Made by a program: the position numbers and the translations under genes. DNA of 64,000 nt from NCBI RefSeq assembly GCF_016919725.2, contig NZ_JAJERH010000008.1:1-64000 (forward strand). Direction: 5' to 3'. Source of the stretch: Virgibacillus sp. AGTR. Lineage in GTDB: Bacteria; Bacillota; Bacilli; Bacillales; Amphibacillaceae. The notes beneath the pieces were generated by a model, which saw only the letters and a list, made by a program, of their open reading frames with translations, searched no databases and was not told the DNA's origin. Position 1 is the stretch's first letter; the number at the start of each line of letters is the position of its first letter. This document shows, piece by piece, positions 18,924 through 29,200 of this stretch.

Positions 18924-19742
18924 TTAATTGCATATATCAGCCAGATAAATATCCGTGATATACTCAGATACTATTTTACCAAAAATCTCTGGTTTCTCCA
19001 CATGAATTGCATGTCCAGCTTCAGATACAATGGTTAGCAACGATTGCGGAAAGCGATTGTCCATTTCCTTCATCAGTTCACAATATTTTTTATCTAACTC
19101 ACCCGCAAGTAACAATACAGGTTTAGTAAGTCGCGCTAGAGCATCCCACCAAGATGGTTGAAAACCTGTTCCCATATGTAAAAGCGAGTCAGCTAACCCC
19201 GTTTTTGACTGCATGTGACGTTCATAACGAACAGATTGCTTTATTTCTAAGGGTAACGACGTTTGACTTTGAAATAACGGTATATTTTCCCAATATGACA
19301 CAAACCAATCAAGCCCTTGTTCAAGGATCCTATTGGCTAATATTCTATCGTTTTCTTGTCGTTGAACTCTCTCTTCAAGCGTATCAATGCCTGGAGATGT
19401 ACTTTCAAGAAGCAAGGCTTTTATCTTTTCAGGATAATGTATGGCATAAGATATAGCTGTTCTTCCCCCCATTGAATATCCAAGCAAACAAAAAGATGAA
19501 AGCTTTAATGCATTAAATAAAGCATCTAAATCCTTACAACAAGCCTCCATCGACTTCTCCTTCGCCTTTGTCTTTCCGTGTCCTGGTAGATCAATGGTAA
19601 TTAATGTCCACTTGTTTTTCCATTTATTAACGAAATAATTCCAAGTCCTACTACTCCCCGTAAAACCATGTAGCATAACAATTGGCTCACCATTACCATG
19701 AATTTCATACCAATAGTTAGATTGATTAATGGAGAAATACAA
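18924..19742 (-). CDS. menH: SHCHC synthase, alpha/beta hydrolase MenH
   Basis: Eliminates pyruvate from SEPHCHC to give SHCHC in menaquinone synthesis. Length 272 with the alpha/beta hydrolase fold. The nucleophile elbow is GYSMGGR near residues 94-100, an aspartate follows in the LAGELD strand, and a histidine sits in the EAGHAIHVE end. The start is TTG at 19742 with GGGTGGGG upstream, three bases past the menD stop, implying tight coupling with menD. Confidence 0.93.
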   Translation of the reverse strand: MYFSINQSNYWYEIHGNGEPIVMLHGFTGSSRTWNYFVNKWKNKWTLITIDLPGHGKTKAKEKSMEACCKDLDALFNALKLSSFCLLGYSMGGRTAISYAIHYPEKIKALLLESTSPGIDTLEERVQRQENDRILANRILEQGLDWFVSYWENIPLFQSQTSLPLEIKQSVRYERHMQSKTGLADSLLHMGTGFQPSWWDALARLTKPVLLLAGELDKKYCELMKEMDNRFPQSLLTIVSEAGHAIHVEKPEIFGKIVSEYITDIYLADICN

Positions 19743-19745
19743 TAT

Positions 19746-21482
19746 TTATGCCCCACCCTTCAATAGTTCAGCTTCAATTGCCTGCCATTTCTCTCGGTGC
19801 CATGCTGCATTTTCTTCTCTATCTGTCTTTACTTCGATAATGGATAAACCCATATTTGCATAGCTCTGAAGCAGCGCCTCTTTGACCTCTTTTTCAGTCT
19901 GAGGGTTAAAGTAGCGCCCCCCATACATCGTAACTACATGTTCAAAATTAATATTTAATGGTGTACCAAACAAAGCCTCAAAGTGTTTTCTATCATTTGC
20001 TTGAGGCAAAAACGAAAATATACCTCCACCATTATTATTCATAAGTAAAATGGTAACATCCAATTTATAATGCATCGCTGCATGCAATCCATTCATATCA
20101 TGAAAAAATGAAAGATCTCCTAAGACAAGTGTTAATCTACTCCCATTCGAGGCAGCGCCTAAACCACTAGATACTACGCCATCAATGCCGTTAGCACCGC
20201 GATTAGCAAGAACCTGAATTCGCTTTTCTGTTGTTAAAAAGAAGGTGTCTAAATCCCGTACTGCCATACTATTCCCAACAAATATACTACTGTTATCTGG
20301 AATAACATCCAGTAAACCACGCATTGCTTCACCTTCTGTAACCTGATTATTTGTTTTACGTAGTAGATGTTTTTTTGTTATCTGATTGGTTTGTTGCCAT
20401 TCATACAGCCAATCTTTGTCCAACTTTAATTCTGTATTTGCGGTAAGGTGCTCACAAAATAATACAGAATCTGCAAAGACAAACTCAGTTCTATTACCAG
20501 CTGGCTCCCGAAACCCACGGTCATTCTCTACGACAAATTGTAAAATGTCTTTATGCTGTTTCACATAGAATAAGTATGCCTTTGAAACTGGCATCGCACC
20601 GATACGAATAATAAATTCAGGCTTGAGCAGTTCACGAATTGTTTCATTCCGTAAGAAGGCATCGTAACCATCAATGACGACATCCTTAGCATGTTCTCCT
20701 GACCGAACTTGTGATAATGGGTCAGCTAGAACCGGCACTTGCCATTTAGCAGCTAGCTTTGTAACGACTTCACCTAACTTAGGATCAGTCTGTGGTCCAC
20801 ATACAATAATACCTTTTTTCTTTTGCTTTAACTTTTCATGCATCTGATCTATTTGTGTAGGTGATAGCTGTTTTTTTCCGTCATAGGTTGGCAGGTATGG
20901 CGTATTACAAGTATCTCCCCACAAATTATCTAGTTGAAAATCTACGACCAATGGCTCACGAAAAGGGAAATTCAAGTGAACCGGTCCACAATTTCCTTCC
21001 TTTGCCATAAAAAAAGCCCTTGCAGCCTTATTCCTGGCATACAGCAGCATTTCTGGAGTTGATTCAGGAAGCGCCATTTCCTGAAACCACTTCACATATT
21101 CTCCATATAAATTCAACTGTGCTATAGCCTGAGGAGCGCCTACATCACGTAATTCATGAGGTCTGTCAGCAGTAAGAATAATTAATGGAACTCTGCTGTA
21201 AAAAGCTTCGACAATAGCTGGATAGTAATTTGCAGCAGCAGTACCGGATGTACACACTAATGCAACTGGACGCATGGTTTTCTTAGCAATACCCAGTGCA
21301 TAAAAAGCAGCAGAACGTTCATCAATGATGATCCATTCTTTAATTTGTTTATGTTCGGCTAAAGTCAAAGCTAATGGTGTAGATCTTGAACCAGGTGAAA
21401 TTACAGCATCCGTTAATCCATTATTTGCTAATTCATCAATGAAATTTGCTGTATAGCGTGTTAACGTCTCGGTGTGGTTCAT
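19746..21482 (-). CDS. menD: SEPHCHC synthase
   Basis: A thiamine-diphosphate enzyme adding the succinyl semialdehyde unit from 2-oxoglutarate to isochorismate. Length 578. The N-terminal half has SPGSRSTPLAL and CTSGTAAANYYPA, the central part is a Rossmann-like domain, and the C-terminal half carries the ThDP site (GDLSFFHDMNGL and NNNGGGIF). Its ATG overlaps the menF stop as ATGA, so the two are coupled. Confidence 0.97.
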   Translation of the reverse strand: MNHTETLTRYTANFIDELANNGLTDAVISPGSRSTPLALTLAEHKQIKEWIIIDERSAAFYALGIAKKTMRPVALVCTSGTAAANYYPAIVEAFYSRVPLIILTADRPHELRDVGAPQAIAQLNLYGEYVKWFQEMALPESTPEMLLYARNKAARAFFMAKEGNCGPVHLNFPFREPLVVDFQLDNLWGDTCNTPYLPTYDGKKQLSPTQIDQMHEKLKQKKKGIIVCGPQTDPKLGEVVTKLAAKWQVPVLADPLSQVRSGEHAKDVVIDGYDAFLRNETIRELLKPEFIIRIGAMPVSKAYLFYVKQHKDILQFVVENDRGFREPAGNRTEFVFADSVLFCEHLTANTELKLDKDWLYEWQQTNQITKKHLLRKTNNQVTEGEAMRGLLDVIPDNSSIFVGNSMAVRDLDTFFLTTEKRIQVLANRGANGIDGVVSSGLGAASNGSRLTLVLGDLSFFHDMNGLHAAMHYKLDVTILLMNNNGGGIFSFLPQANDRKHFEALFGTPLNINFEHVVTMYGGRYFNPQTEKEVKEALLQSYANMGLSIIEVKTDREENAAWHREKWQAIEAELLKGGA

Positions 21483-22867
21483 GATTCTCCTCCTAAAACA
21501 GAAAGCATAGGTGTGAATTTAATCCGTGTCTCCTCAAATTCCGCTTCAGGAATAGAGTCCTTTACAACTCCACATCCAGCAAATAAAGACGCTTCATCAT
21601 TTTGAATAAGAGCAGAACGTATAGCTACTGCGAACTCTCCATTATCATTACTATCTAGCCACCCTACAGGAGCGCCATACCAACCCCTATCTAATAATTC
21701 ATAGTCTCTAATAAATGTTATCGCATCATTTCGAGGAACACCACCAAGAGCAGGTGTTGGATGTAATTGTTCAACAATGTCAAAAATACTGTATCCTGCT
21801 TTTAACTTTCCCGTTACAGGTGTATATAAGTGCTGTAGATTTTTCAATGGGTAAACAGTCGGCTCCTCTGGCACATGAACATTGACACAATATTTATTTA
21901 AGCCTTTTTTGATCATTTGCACGACAAAATCATGCTCTTCTCTATTTTTTTCATCGTGGAACAGTTGATTGCTAATTTGTCGATCCTCTGTTTCTGATTT
22001 CCCTCTAGGAGCAGTGCCTGCCAAACAGGTTGATAGCAATTGTTTATTTTCAATCTTTACTAATCGCTCCGGAGTAGCGCCGATAAAGCAATTGTTGTTA
22101 CGTTCAAAAGCAAAAACAAAGCTGTTTGATTGGGTTGCTAACAACTGATCCAGTATCGTGGCAATATTAGCATTTTTATTTAATTTCACACGCATTTCTC
22201 TAGCCAATACGATTTTATCTATTGATGTATGGCGGATTTCTTCCGTTGCTTTCTTTACCGTTTTTTTCCATTCTTCAGGTGCAATGACTTTTGTAGTTAA
22301 CATACGTAGTTTTTCCTTCTCTGCCTTTATTGGCGTGAGAAGGAAACGTTCAGTATCACGTAGTTGATTTGCCAATTGAATAGGATGATCCGTTTTTTTA
22401 GCCAAAACATTTATTGTAAAATAATAGTTTTCCTTATATTTCGTTAACATATATTCTGGAACAGTAAATTGAATAGCTGGAAAATCGCCCCAAAGCTCGG
22501 TTCGGTCCTTTTTAGGATCAAAATCCATTCCCCCCAATGAGACTAATCCAGTACCAGGAACATCAAACGAATTATGAATAATGGCTTGATCTATTACTTG
22601 TTTCCATTTTAATTCCATATGTTGAAAACGATTTTCATTAGCACTGATATCATACGCATTTCCAACGCCAGCTATAGAAAATGCATCATTTGTGCTCGTC
22701 CAAAAGACGCGATCCTTCTCTATCTGTCGTGCTGCTTCAAAAAAACAAACCGGATTTTTAGGTTGAATCTTTTTCGTTATGCTAACAAGCTGGACCTTAT
22801 TAATAGAAAGGCTACTAATTGCGTCTTCCAGGATCTCTTCCAGTTGTTTATCTTGTACTTCAATCAT
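21479..22867 (-). CDS. menF: isochorismate synthase
   Basis: First committed enzyme of menaquinone synthesis, turning chorismate to isochorismate with Mg2+. Length 462. The chorismate-binding domain fills the C-terminal half: KIVLARE, HPTPALGG and the metal-binding AGCGVV..S region are seen. GGAGG precedes the ATG at 22867. It is the first gene of the leftward men operon and diverges from menA. Confidence 0.95.
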   Translation of the reverse strand: MIEVQDKQLEEILEDAISSLSINKVQLVSITKKIQPKNPVCFFEAARQIEKDRVFWTSTNDAFSIAGVGNAYDISANENRFQHMELKWKQVIDQAIIHNSFDVPGTGLVSLGGMDFDPKKDRTELWGDFPAIQFTVPEYMLTKYKENYYFTINVLAKKTDHPIQLANQLRDTERFLLTPIKAEKEKLRMLTTKVIAPEEWKKTVKKATEEIRHTSIDKIVLAREMRVKLNKNANIATILDQLLATQSNSFVFAFERNNNCFIGATPERLVKIENKQLLSTCLAGTAPRGKSETEDRQISNQLFHDEKNREEHDFVVQMIKKGLNKYCVNVHVPEEPTVYPLKNLQHLYTPVTGKLKAGYSIFDIVEQLHPTPALGGVPRNDAITFIRDYELLDRGWYGAPVGWLDSNDNGEFAVAIRSALIQNDEASLFAGCGVVKDSIPEAEFEETRIKFTPMLSVLGGES

Positions 22868-22960
22868 CTGAATAAACCTCCGTTAAACTAACAATGACAA
22901 AACTTCCATCTTTATTCTATTCTCTTTTCAACTGTTTCTCAAGAAAATCAAACCCAAACG

Positions 22961-22989
22961 TTGACACTATATAGCAATTTCCATATCAT
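22961..22989 (+). promoter_or_regulatory. sigma-A promoter of menA
   Basis: TTGACA at 22961-22966 and TATCAT at 22984-22989 with a 17-base spacer, about 38 bases before the menA start. Confidence 0.65.
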
Positions 22990-23026
22990 TAATATGATAT
23001 TGGTACAAAAACAGGAGGAGCATACC

Positions 23027-23962
23027 ATGCAATCATTAAATAAAGTTAATATAAAGGATGCAATGAATGAAAAGGATGGTTTTCAAGTATGGTGGCGTTT
23101 ATTACGTCCTCATACACTGACAGCATCTTTCGTTCCAGTATTTGTTGGGTCTATGCTTGCTTTTCGAGAAGGCCATGTTCACATATTATTATTTATCGCA
23201 ATGTTAATTGCCTCCATGCTAATTCAGGCGGCAACGAATATGTTCAACGAATATTATGATTATGCAAAAGGACTAGATACCGAGGATTCTGTTGGTATCG
23301 GGGGCACTATTGTTCGTGATGGAATAAATCCAAAAACTGTCCTCCGCTTAGCACTTGCTTTTTTTGGAATTGCCATCTTAATTGGTATCTATATAAGTAT
23401 TCAATCTAGTTGGTGGATAGCTGCTATCGGTTTAATATGTATGGTATTTGGTTATTTATATACAGGTGGTCCTCTACCCATAGCTTATACACCACTTGGT
23501 GAGTTATTCTCCGGTTTCCTAATGGGTACGGTCATTATTGGAATTAGTTACTTTATCCAAACAAACACGATCACTGGTGAGGTACTAATTGCTTCCATTC
23601 CAATAGCATTGTTTATTGGCGCAATCATGCTATCTAATAATATTCGTGATCTAGATAATGATAAAGAAAATGGTCGGAAAACACTAGCTATACTTTTGGG
23701 AAGAAAAAATGCAGTCCGCTTTCTAGCATTGATGTTCATTGTAGCCTTCATAACGACTGCGACGCTTATTATAGCAGACATTTTCCCACTATGGTCTTTC
23801 ATTACATTTATTGGAATTATTAAAGCAGTTGATGTCATTAACAAATTTAAAGGCAAGACAGAGCCAATTGAAATGATGCCAGCAATGGCAGCAACTGGTA
23901 AAACAAACTCCATTTACGGAATTTTACTTGGGATATCTTTAGTTATTAGTATGTACATTTAA
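23027..23962 (+). CDS. menA: 1,4-dihydroxy-2-naphthoate polyprenyltransferase
   Basis: Attaches the polyprenyl tail to DHNA, giving demethylmenaquinone. A 311-residue UbiA-family membrane protein with eight or nine hydrophobic segments. The two aspartate-rich motifs are NMFNEYYDYAKGLD near residues 70-83 and NNIRDLDNDKENG near 205-217. Start ATG 23027 follows AGGAGG; an in-frame upstream extension overlaps the promoter and is rejected. Followed after 17 bases by a thioesterase gene of the same pathway. Confidence 0.95.
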   Translation: MQSLNKVNIKDAMNEKDGFQVWWRLLRPHTLTASFVPVFVGSMLAFREGHVHILLFIAMLIASMLIQAATNMFNEYYDYAKGLDTEDSVGIGGTIVRDGINPKTVLRLALAFFGIAILIGIYISIQSSWWIAAIGLICMVFGYLYTGGPLPIAYTPLGELFSGFLMGTVIIGISYFIQTNTITGEVLIASIPIALFIGAIMLSNNIRDLDNDKENGRKTLAILLGRKNAVRFLALMFIVAFITTATLIIADIFPLWSFITFIGIIKAVDVINKFKGKTEPIEMMPAMAATGKTNSIYGILLGISLVISMYI

Positions 23963-23979
23963 TAAGGGGATATTATACT

Positions 23980-24369
23980 ATGGACCATACGTTACTGAAA
24001 ACATTAGGAATGGAAATTGAGACATTGACGAAGAATAAAGTAGTAGTCACGATGCCGGTTGATGAACGTACACATCAGCCAGCTGGATACTTACATGGTG
24101 GTGCTAGTGCTGCACTTGCTGAGACCGCTGCTAGCATTGGGGCTACATTACACGCAGATATGGAGCAAGAATCTATTTTCGGCATTGAAATTAATGCGAA
24201 TCATATCAAAAGTAAGCGAACCGGTATAGTAACAGCTACTGCCATCCCTCTTCATGCAGGAAAATCAACAATGGTTTGGGATATTAAGATTACTGATGAG
24301 CAAGGCTCACTCATATGCATTTCTAGATGCACAATCGGTATTGTTCCAAAAAGACAAAAAAAGCAATAA
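23980..24369 (+). CDS. menI: hotdog-fold thioesterase, probable DHNA-CoA thioesterase
   Basis: A 129-residue single hotdog-domain protein of the PaaI/YuxO type. The active-site segment HGGASAALAETAAS is near residues 39-52, with the acidic catalytic residue in the helix. It is in an operon with menA, so the likely substrate is 1,4-dihydroxy-2-naphthoyl-CoA, the product of MenB. That step is otherwise missing from this cluster. Substrate is inferred from context; the family also includes general acyl-CoA thioesterases. Confidence 0.82.
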   Translation: MDHTLLKTLGMEIETLTKNKVVVTMPVDERTHQPAGYLHGGASAALAETAASIGATLHADMEQESIFGIEINANHIKSKRTGIVTATAIPLHAGKSTMVWDIKITDEQGSLICISRCTIGIVPKRQKKQ

Positions 24370-24598
24370 AGAAAATTTTCCTTTGCGCAAGTATCGATAA
24401 GCAACTTTAAGCTATTGCTATTTCGCCTAGAATCGATGGTGTATTCTCCCTTTTGAAGTTGGTGTACGAAGCTAAAATTGTTAATCCAAAGCCCGAACGA
24501 TAAAAATAAATGTGCATACGAGCACAGCCAAATTACGTAGACTCCTTGAAAAAGAATGTTTCTACTAGTACGATGGAACGCTTCCGAAGCCTTCCTTT

Positions 24599-24684
24599 GA
24601 ATACCCTTGCTTTCAGCTAACGCCTACGACGACCTTCACCGTTCGGGACTTTAACCCTAGAGCGTGCGCACATGCCTGGCACAC
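24599..24684 (-). mobile_element. 5' fragment of a group IIC intron
   Basis: Read leftwards from 24684 the sequence starts GTGTGCC and continues with GGCATG, AGGGT, AGTCCCGAAC, GTGAAGG, GTTAGC and GCAAGGGT in the same order and spacing as I recall for the 5' end of domain I of the Oceanobacillus iheyensis group IIC intron. It begins 4 bases after the hairpin at 24689-24724, the target type these introns prefer. No intron-encoded reverse transcriptase or domain V follows, so it is a truncated relic. The inner end is unclear; similarity fades below about 24599. Confidence 0.75.
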
Positions 24685-24688
24685 CAAA

Positions 24689-24724
24689 AGGAGTATAGAA
24701 AAACGAGCGTTTTTCTATACTCCT
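24689..24724 (-). terminator. ribU terminator hairpin, group IIC intron target
   Basis: Perfect 17-base arms aggagtatagaaaaacg and cgtttttctatactcct around a 2-base loop. It lies 27 bases past the ribU stop. Leftwards it continues TTTG and then the intron fragment, so the T-run seems cut by the insertion. Confidence 0.85.
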
Positions 24725-24750
24725 ACGGCGTTACATAATCGCCCTTTTTT

Positions 24751-25338
24751 CTATGAAGCAATATGGACTTGTTTTTGTTCAATCCAGCTTTTTAATTTAA
24801 TAAATAACGGGATAAATAACGCTCCAACGATGATACCCTTTATTACATTAAATGGAAGAACATATGCGTAAACGGAGAACCATTTAACGGAATTTGACAT
24901 ATCCTCCCAGCCCATAAACCAGCTGTAAGCAGGTAGAATGATGAAATAATTTAACAAACTCATTCCCAGAGCCATTATGATCGTTCCCGTTACTAGTCCA
25001 GAAACAACACTTTTGACTCCTTTATATTTATGATATAAGAGGGATACTGGAATGACGAACATAATCCCGGCCATAAAATTTGCAATAACTCCTACCGGAT
25101 CTGTACCACCACTTATAGCTAAATAAAGAATATTCTTTATCGCTACAACAATAACCCCAGCTAATGGTGAAAAAATAAGGGAAGCCATTAATGCCGGGAC
25201 ATCACTGAAATCTACTTTTAAATAGCCTGGCAACAAAGGCAATGGGAAATTCAGGAAAAATAAGAGCAAAGATATGGTACCTAAAAGTGATAAAATAATA
25301 AGTTTTAATAGCTTTGATGATTGCATGTTACGTTTCAT
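24751..25338 (-). CDS. ribU: riboflavin ECF transporter S component
   Basis: The substrate-binding membrane subunit that takes up riboflavin with the shared ECF energising module (not encoded here). About 195 residues with five or six membrane segments. The first loop LPGYLKVDFSDVPALM is typical of RibU and joins flavin binding. Start ATG 25338 is preferred over the adjacent ATG at 25341 because GGAGG is then 6 bases away. An FMN riboswitch with terminator lies upstream. Confidence 0.95.
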   Translation of the reverse strand: MKRNMQSSKLLKLIILSLLGTISLLLFFLNFPLPLLPGYLKVDFSDVPALMASLIFSPLAGVIVVAIKNILYLAISGGTDPVGVIANFMAGIMFVIPVSLLYHKYKGVKSVVSGLVTGTIIMALGMSLLNYFIILPAYSWFMGWEDMSNSVKWFSVYAYVLPFNVIKGIIVGALFIPLFIKLKSWIEQKQVHIAS

Positions 25339-25407
25339 CATTTTCCTCCTTCATCAATTATCGATTCCTATCTCGTGATGAAGGATATGAGCCTAACAGT
25401 TAGCAAA

Positions 25408-25446
25408 TGAAAAACCCTAAAGCGCGGCCTAACCGGGGCTTTAGGG
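25408..25446 (-). terminator. FMN riboswitch terminator
   Basis: Leftwards: arms CCCTAAAGC and GCTTTAGGG around a GC-rich loop, then TTTTT. It directly precedes ribU. Confidence 0.9.
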
Positions 25447-25503
25447 TACCATAAATTCATTAGGAAAAAGCAGTGCGAACTAACGCACCTTTTCTTGGCT
25501 CGA

Positions 25504-25646
25504 CATCTTCTCCCATCCAGACTGTAACTGTCGGTTCTGGACTTGCACCAGATCAGCCACAGCAAAATGCCTGCTGTGGGTCACGGACTTAAAGCAATTA
25601 ACTGCTTCTTACCGTCGGTCGGGAATTTCACCCTGCCCCGAAGATG
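25504..25646 (-). promoter_or_regulatory. FMN riboswitch (RFN element) controlling ribU
   Basis: P1 arms CATCTTC (25640-25646) and GAAGATG (25504-25510). Between them are the RFN cores GGGGCAGGGTGAAATTCCC, GACCGACGGT, AGTCCGTGACCC, CTGATCTGGTG and AACCGACAGT in canonical order. FMN binding should allow the terminator at 25408-25446 to form. Confidence 0.96.
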
Positions 25647-25796
25647 GAATCGATATTATGTTGTACCGTTATTTTAACCTATCTTTATTCGTATTGCAAT
25701 ATCTATGTTTACCTACTCAATCGATAAGTTTTCAATCAAATTAAGTATAGACTTTAGCGGAAAAGCAATAATCAGCTAAACTATAGAATGAACAAA

Positions 25797-25850
25797 AGCG
25801 CAAGCATCCGATTAGAAACGTAGCGACTGGAGCGAATCAACGGTGATAAT
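25797..25850 (+). repeat. dispersed intergenic repeat, family 1, 5' head
   Basis: Matches the head of the family (gcgcaagc, gattagaaacgtagcgac, tggagcgaatcaacgg) and then stops matching. A tail-like piece (aaaatttcctagactac) reappears at 26136-26156, so a foreign segment of about 280 bases may have landed inside this copy. Confidence 0.6.
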
Positions 25851-26135
25851 ACTATTTCAATAGGCGAACCACCAGTCGTCAACAAACAAAAACTTCTTGA
25901 CCAAAACATTTCTTTCCATAACTTTTTACGGACATGAAGAAAATCCATCTTGCTAAGTCTTGAACTGGCACTTTTATAGGCATTGATGAATTTCGATCAT
26001 TCACTGTTGGGTTGTGCTTTAAACAAAAAAGGAAAAAAAGCCTTTGGGCTGTCACCCAACCGAAATTCATCTCCCCCTTACCGTTGGGCTACGCCCTTCA
26101 CACGCTTGAAGTTGGAGACTTCTTTCGGAAGTACG
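25851..26135. other. possible small insertion inside a repeat; no gene seen
   Basis: A non-coding stretch between the head and tail of a family 1 repeat. It holds an inverted pair gatgaatttcg (25984-25994) and cgaaattcatc (26061-26071) around a further gttgggtt / acccaac pair, which could form a long hairpin. Short open frames on both strands show no recognisable domain. Consistent with a decayed miniature insertion. Confidence 0.4.
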
Positions 26136-26154
26136 TTAAAATTTCCTAGACTAC

Positions 26155-26205
26155 AAAAAAATCACTCCGCCCCAGTAATAATGGAGCGAAGTGATTTATA
26201 CATGC
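26155..26205 (-). terminator. terminator of the bacillopeptidase-F-like gene
   Basis: Leftwards: AATCACTTCGCTCC pairs with GGGGCGGAGTGATT apart from two wobble positions, followed by seven T. Confidence 0.82.
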
Positions 26206-26225
26206 TAAGAAATTATGAAGGATGC

Positions 26226-29200
26226 TTATTCTTCGACATTGATGAATAATTTACCTTCAGCTTGCTCACGAGTTTCATTGCCATAGTCATCTTCGACCTT
26301 TACTTCTATTACTGCCCCTTCAGCAACAACATTGCTAGTTGCAGTCCAATAACCTACATAATGTCCATCTGATGTTTCCATCATTGGAAGCTCCGTAGCG
26401 TTCATAACCGTATTGGTCAATGGCATATGAATAAAGTACGTCGCTCTAAGCCCGGGTTCACTATCAAATTCAAATTTCACCGTCTCACCTGCTTCAAGTG
26501 TAACATCTTCCTCAGGAGTCAGATTCTCAATTTCTGGTGCAGTGAAATCTACATCAATAGTAACAGATTCAGTGGACGTATTGCCTGCTAAATCATGAGC
26601 AGTTACTTCAATTTCATTTTCTCCGTTTTCTAAAAGTATTCGTTTAGAATACATGCCATCTTCAACAGCCGCTTCTTGCCCATTCACTTCCACGAAATCT
26701 AGGTTGGTATCAGAAACTGAACCTTCTACAGTTACGGTTTCACGATTAGATTTCTCTCCATCCTTAGGGCTGTCTATCGTTAATTCAGGAGACTCTGTAT
26801 CCAACGTTACAGTTACAGGATCAGATTCACCTGTTGGAGTACCATCAAGTAATGATACAGCAGTTAATTCATTCGCTCCTTCCATCAATTCTACCGGAAT
26901 AGCAAATGAACCATCATCACCAATTTCAGCAGTACCGGCTTCTTCTCCATTATTCATTAATTGAACGGTCGTTGTTGGTGAAGCAGTACCTTCAACAGTC
27001 AATTCCGTTTCGTTTGTAATCATATCTTCAGCTGGAGAAGTAATGACAGGTTCCTCCACCTCATAGTTTACACGAGCACGAATCATGTAATTTCCTTCAT
27101 TAGCAGGAGATTTAGACCAAGCCCCTCCTACTAATTGGTAGCTGCGTTCAGCATTAGGACTGCTTTCATCTGTAGCTAGACCTGGAGCACCTGTATTTGG
27201 AGCAGTTTGGATATATACCATATAGAAATCACCATCTACAGTAATTCCATGCTCAGAAAGATCAACTACCGTCCATGCATCTTTATCGCGATTTGCCTCT
27301 GCGTCAAATGGTCCAGCAAGTTTTTCACCCGGAGCACCGTCTGGTCCTGAAGCATCCCAAACTTCTACTTGGAATGCAGTTCCACCAGGGTTAGGGAACT
27401 CTTCATCCCAGAATTTGAATACACCAGAATCAACTACCCCAGCTTCTTCTCCTTCAGGAAGAGACATTTTCACTGCCCAACCATTGAAAGCATCATAAAA
27501 TGCACGAGCATTTTCTGGTGTACCATCATCATATGCTATTTCTCCACCAGGAACCGTATAGAATGGTTCTAACTCGACATCTGCTGTCGTATCGCTATCC
27601 GCTAGAGAAACTTCAACTTCCGTACCATGATAACCGCTAGACACTACTTTTAGTGTATATGTTCCTTCATAAGCTGTAAGCGAATAGTTACCGTTTTCAT
27701 CAGTTGTCACAGGTTCAACATTTGCATCCTCAACTAATAGAAGAGAAGCCCCTGAGATTGGCTCGCCTGTTTGCTGATCAGTTACCGTACCGCTAACTGT
27801 GTATTGATCAACTTCTTCTAGCGTAAAATCAGCTTCAGCAGCACGATCAGCTTCAATGGTTACGGATTGTTCTGCTGATTCAAACCCGTATGCTTCTGCT
27901 TTTACCGTATATTCTCCTGCGGCATGAAGTAATGAGTAACTACCTGTTGCAGGGTCCGTAGTCACCGAACGACCACTTTCTAGGACACTAACTTGTGCAC
28001 TCATAGGAAGTAGTGTTGGGCTGACTGCCTCTTTATCTACTAATGGTTCTTTCTTTGGCTTTACTGGCTGAATTTTTGCAGGATAAACTTTTTCTTTTAG
28101 CGTATCCTTTGTATCCGTTTTAATAACACCTAAAGCAGCGTTATCGAAACCAACTACCCCTATATAGCCTCGATCCTTTGCCAAAGATGCACTTTCACCA
28201 TTAGAAGTATCTGCTAGTGTTACGTCATCAATATACCAGCCATCTCTAGTGACACTCCCATCTGTGTCAAGATTAAAGCCAATATATACACGCTGTCCAC
28301 TATATTCAGACAAGTCTACTTCTACGCTTTCCCAACCATCTGAGGTATTCGTTATTTCCGTTAATTGTGTCCAATCTTCTTGGTCAGTTGATATAAACAC
28401 ATGACCGTAATCCCAATTGTTTTCAATATTGTACCATTGATTGAATTGCAAGTATGCATTTCCTTCTGGTAAATCAATTGGTGGCATAACCAGTGTAGTG
28501 TTTGTGTTACTATCATACTCACCTGCTAAATTTGTAGCATATACGTTTTCTCCTGAAGCTGCACTCTCTGGTCCAGAAGTTGGAACACCACGATCCCAGC
28601 TGTTATTTTCACCAAACACTGTCCAGCCAGCCGATGCTGATTCAAAATCGTCAGAGAAACCAACTGAGACTCCAGATAATAAAGTAACCTCATACGTATC
28701 ACTGGTTACTTCATTGTTACCAAAATCATTAATTGTCCAAGTATACGTTAGAGATTCACCATCTATTTGCTCTCCAGGAATCGTTACTTGGTATTCACCT
28801 TCTTTATAATCTCCTGAAACACGTTCCGCTTCGACAGTTTGTGTTTCACCATCTTGATCTGTATACGATAGATTTACACTGTTTACACTTATGTTGTCCG
28901 ATACTTGAATGGACAAATTCAAATCCATTCCAGTATAAGATTCACTAGGACCTTCATGTTCGAAGACGGGAGCTTCTGTATCCTCTCCTGCCTTAGTAAC
29001 CTGTCCCTCAAGTGTTCCTAACCCTGTAACAAGTGAAGAAATGGCATCATATGCATTTACAAGCCCATGACCATAACCATTATTCGGTACCTCTGTAAAG
29101 TTGTCATCTGTTAATGGCGTAGCCGTTGTTGTAAGAATTTCTTCAATTTCATCAACAGTTAGGCTAGCATCTGCTTGCTTTAATAATGCAACTACAGCAG

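Noticed and set aside
25983-26249. Possible transposase-like frame in the gap next to bpr
   Set aside because: No transposase motif found on either strand; the frame runs through inverted repeats and into the bpr end.
28441-28809. Open frame antisense to the large protease gene
   Set aside because: A shadow frame of a strongly supported coding region; no ribosome site and unlikely composition.
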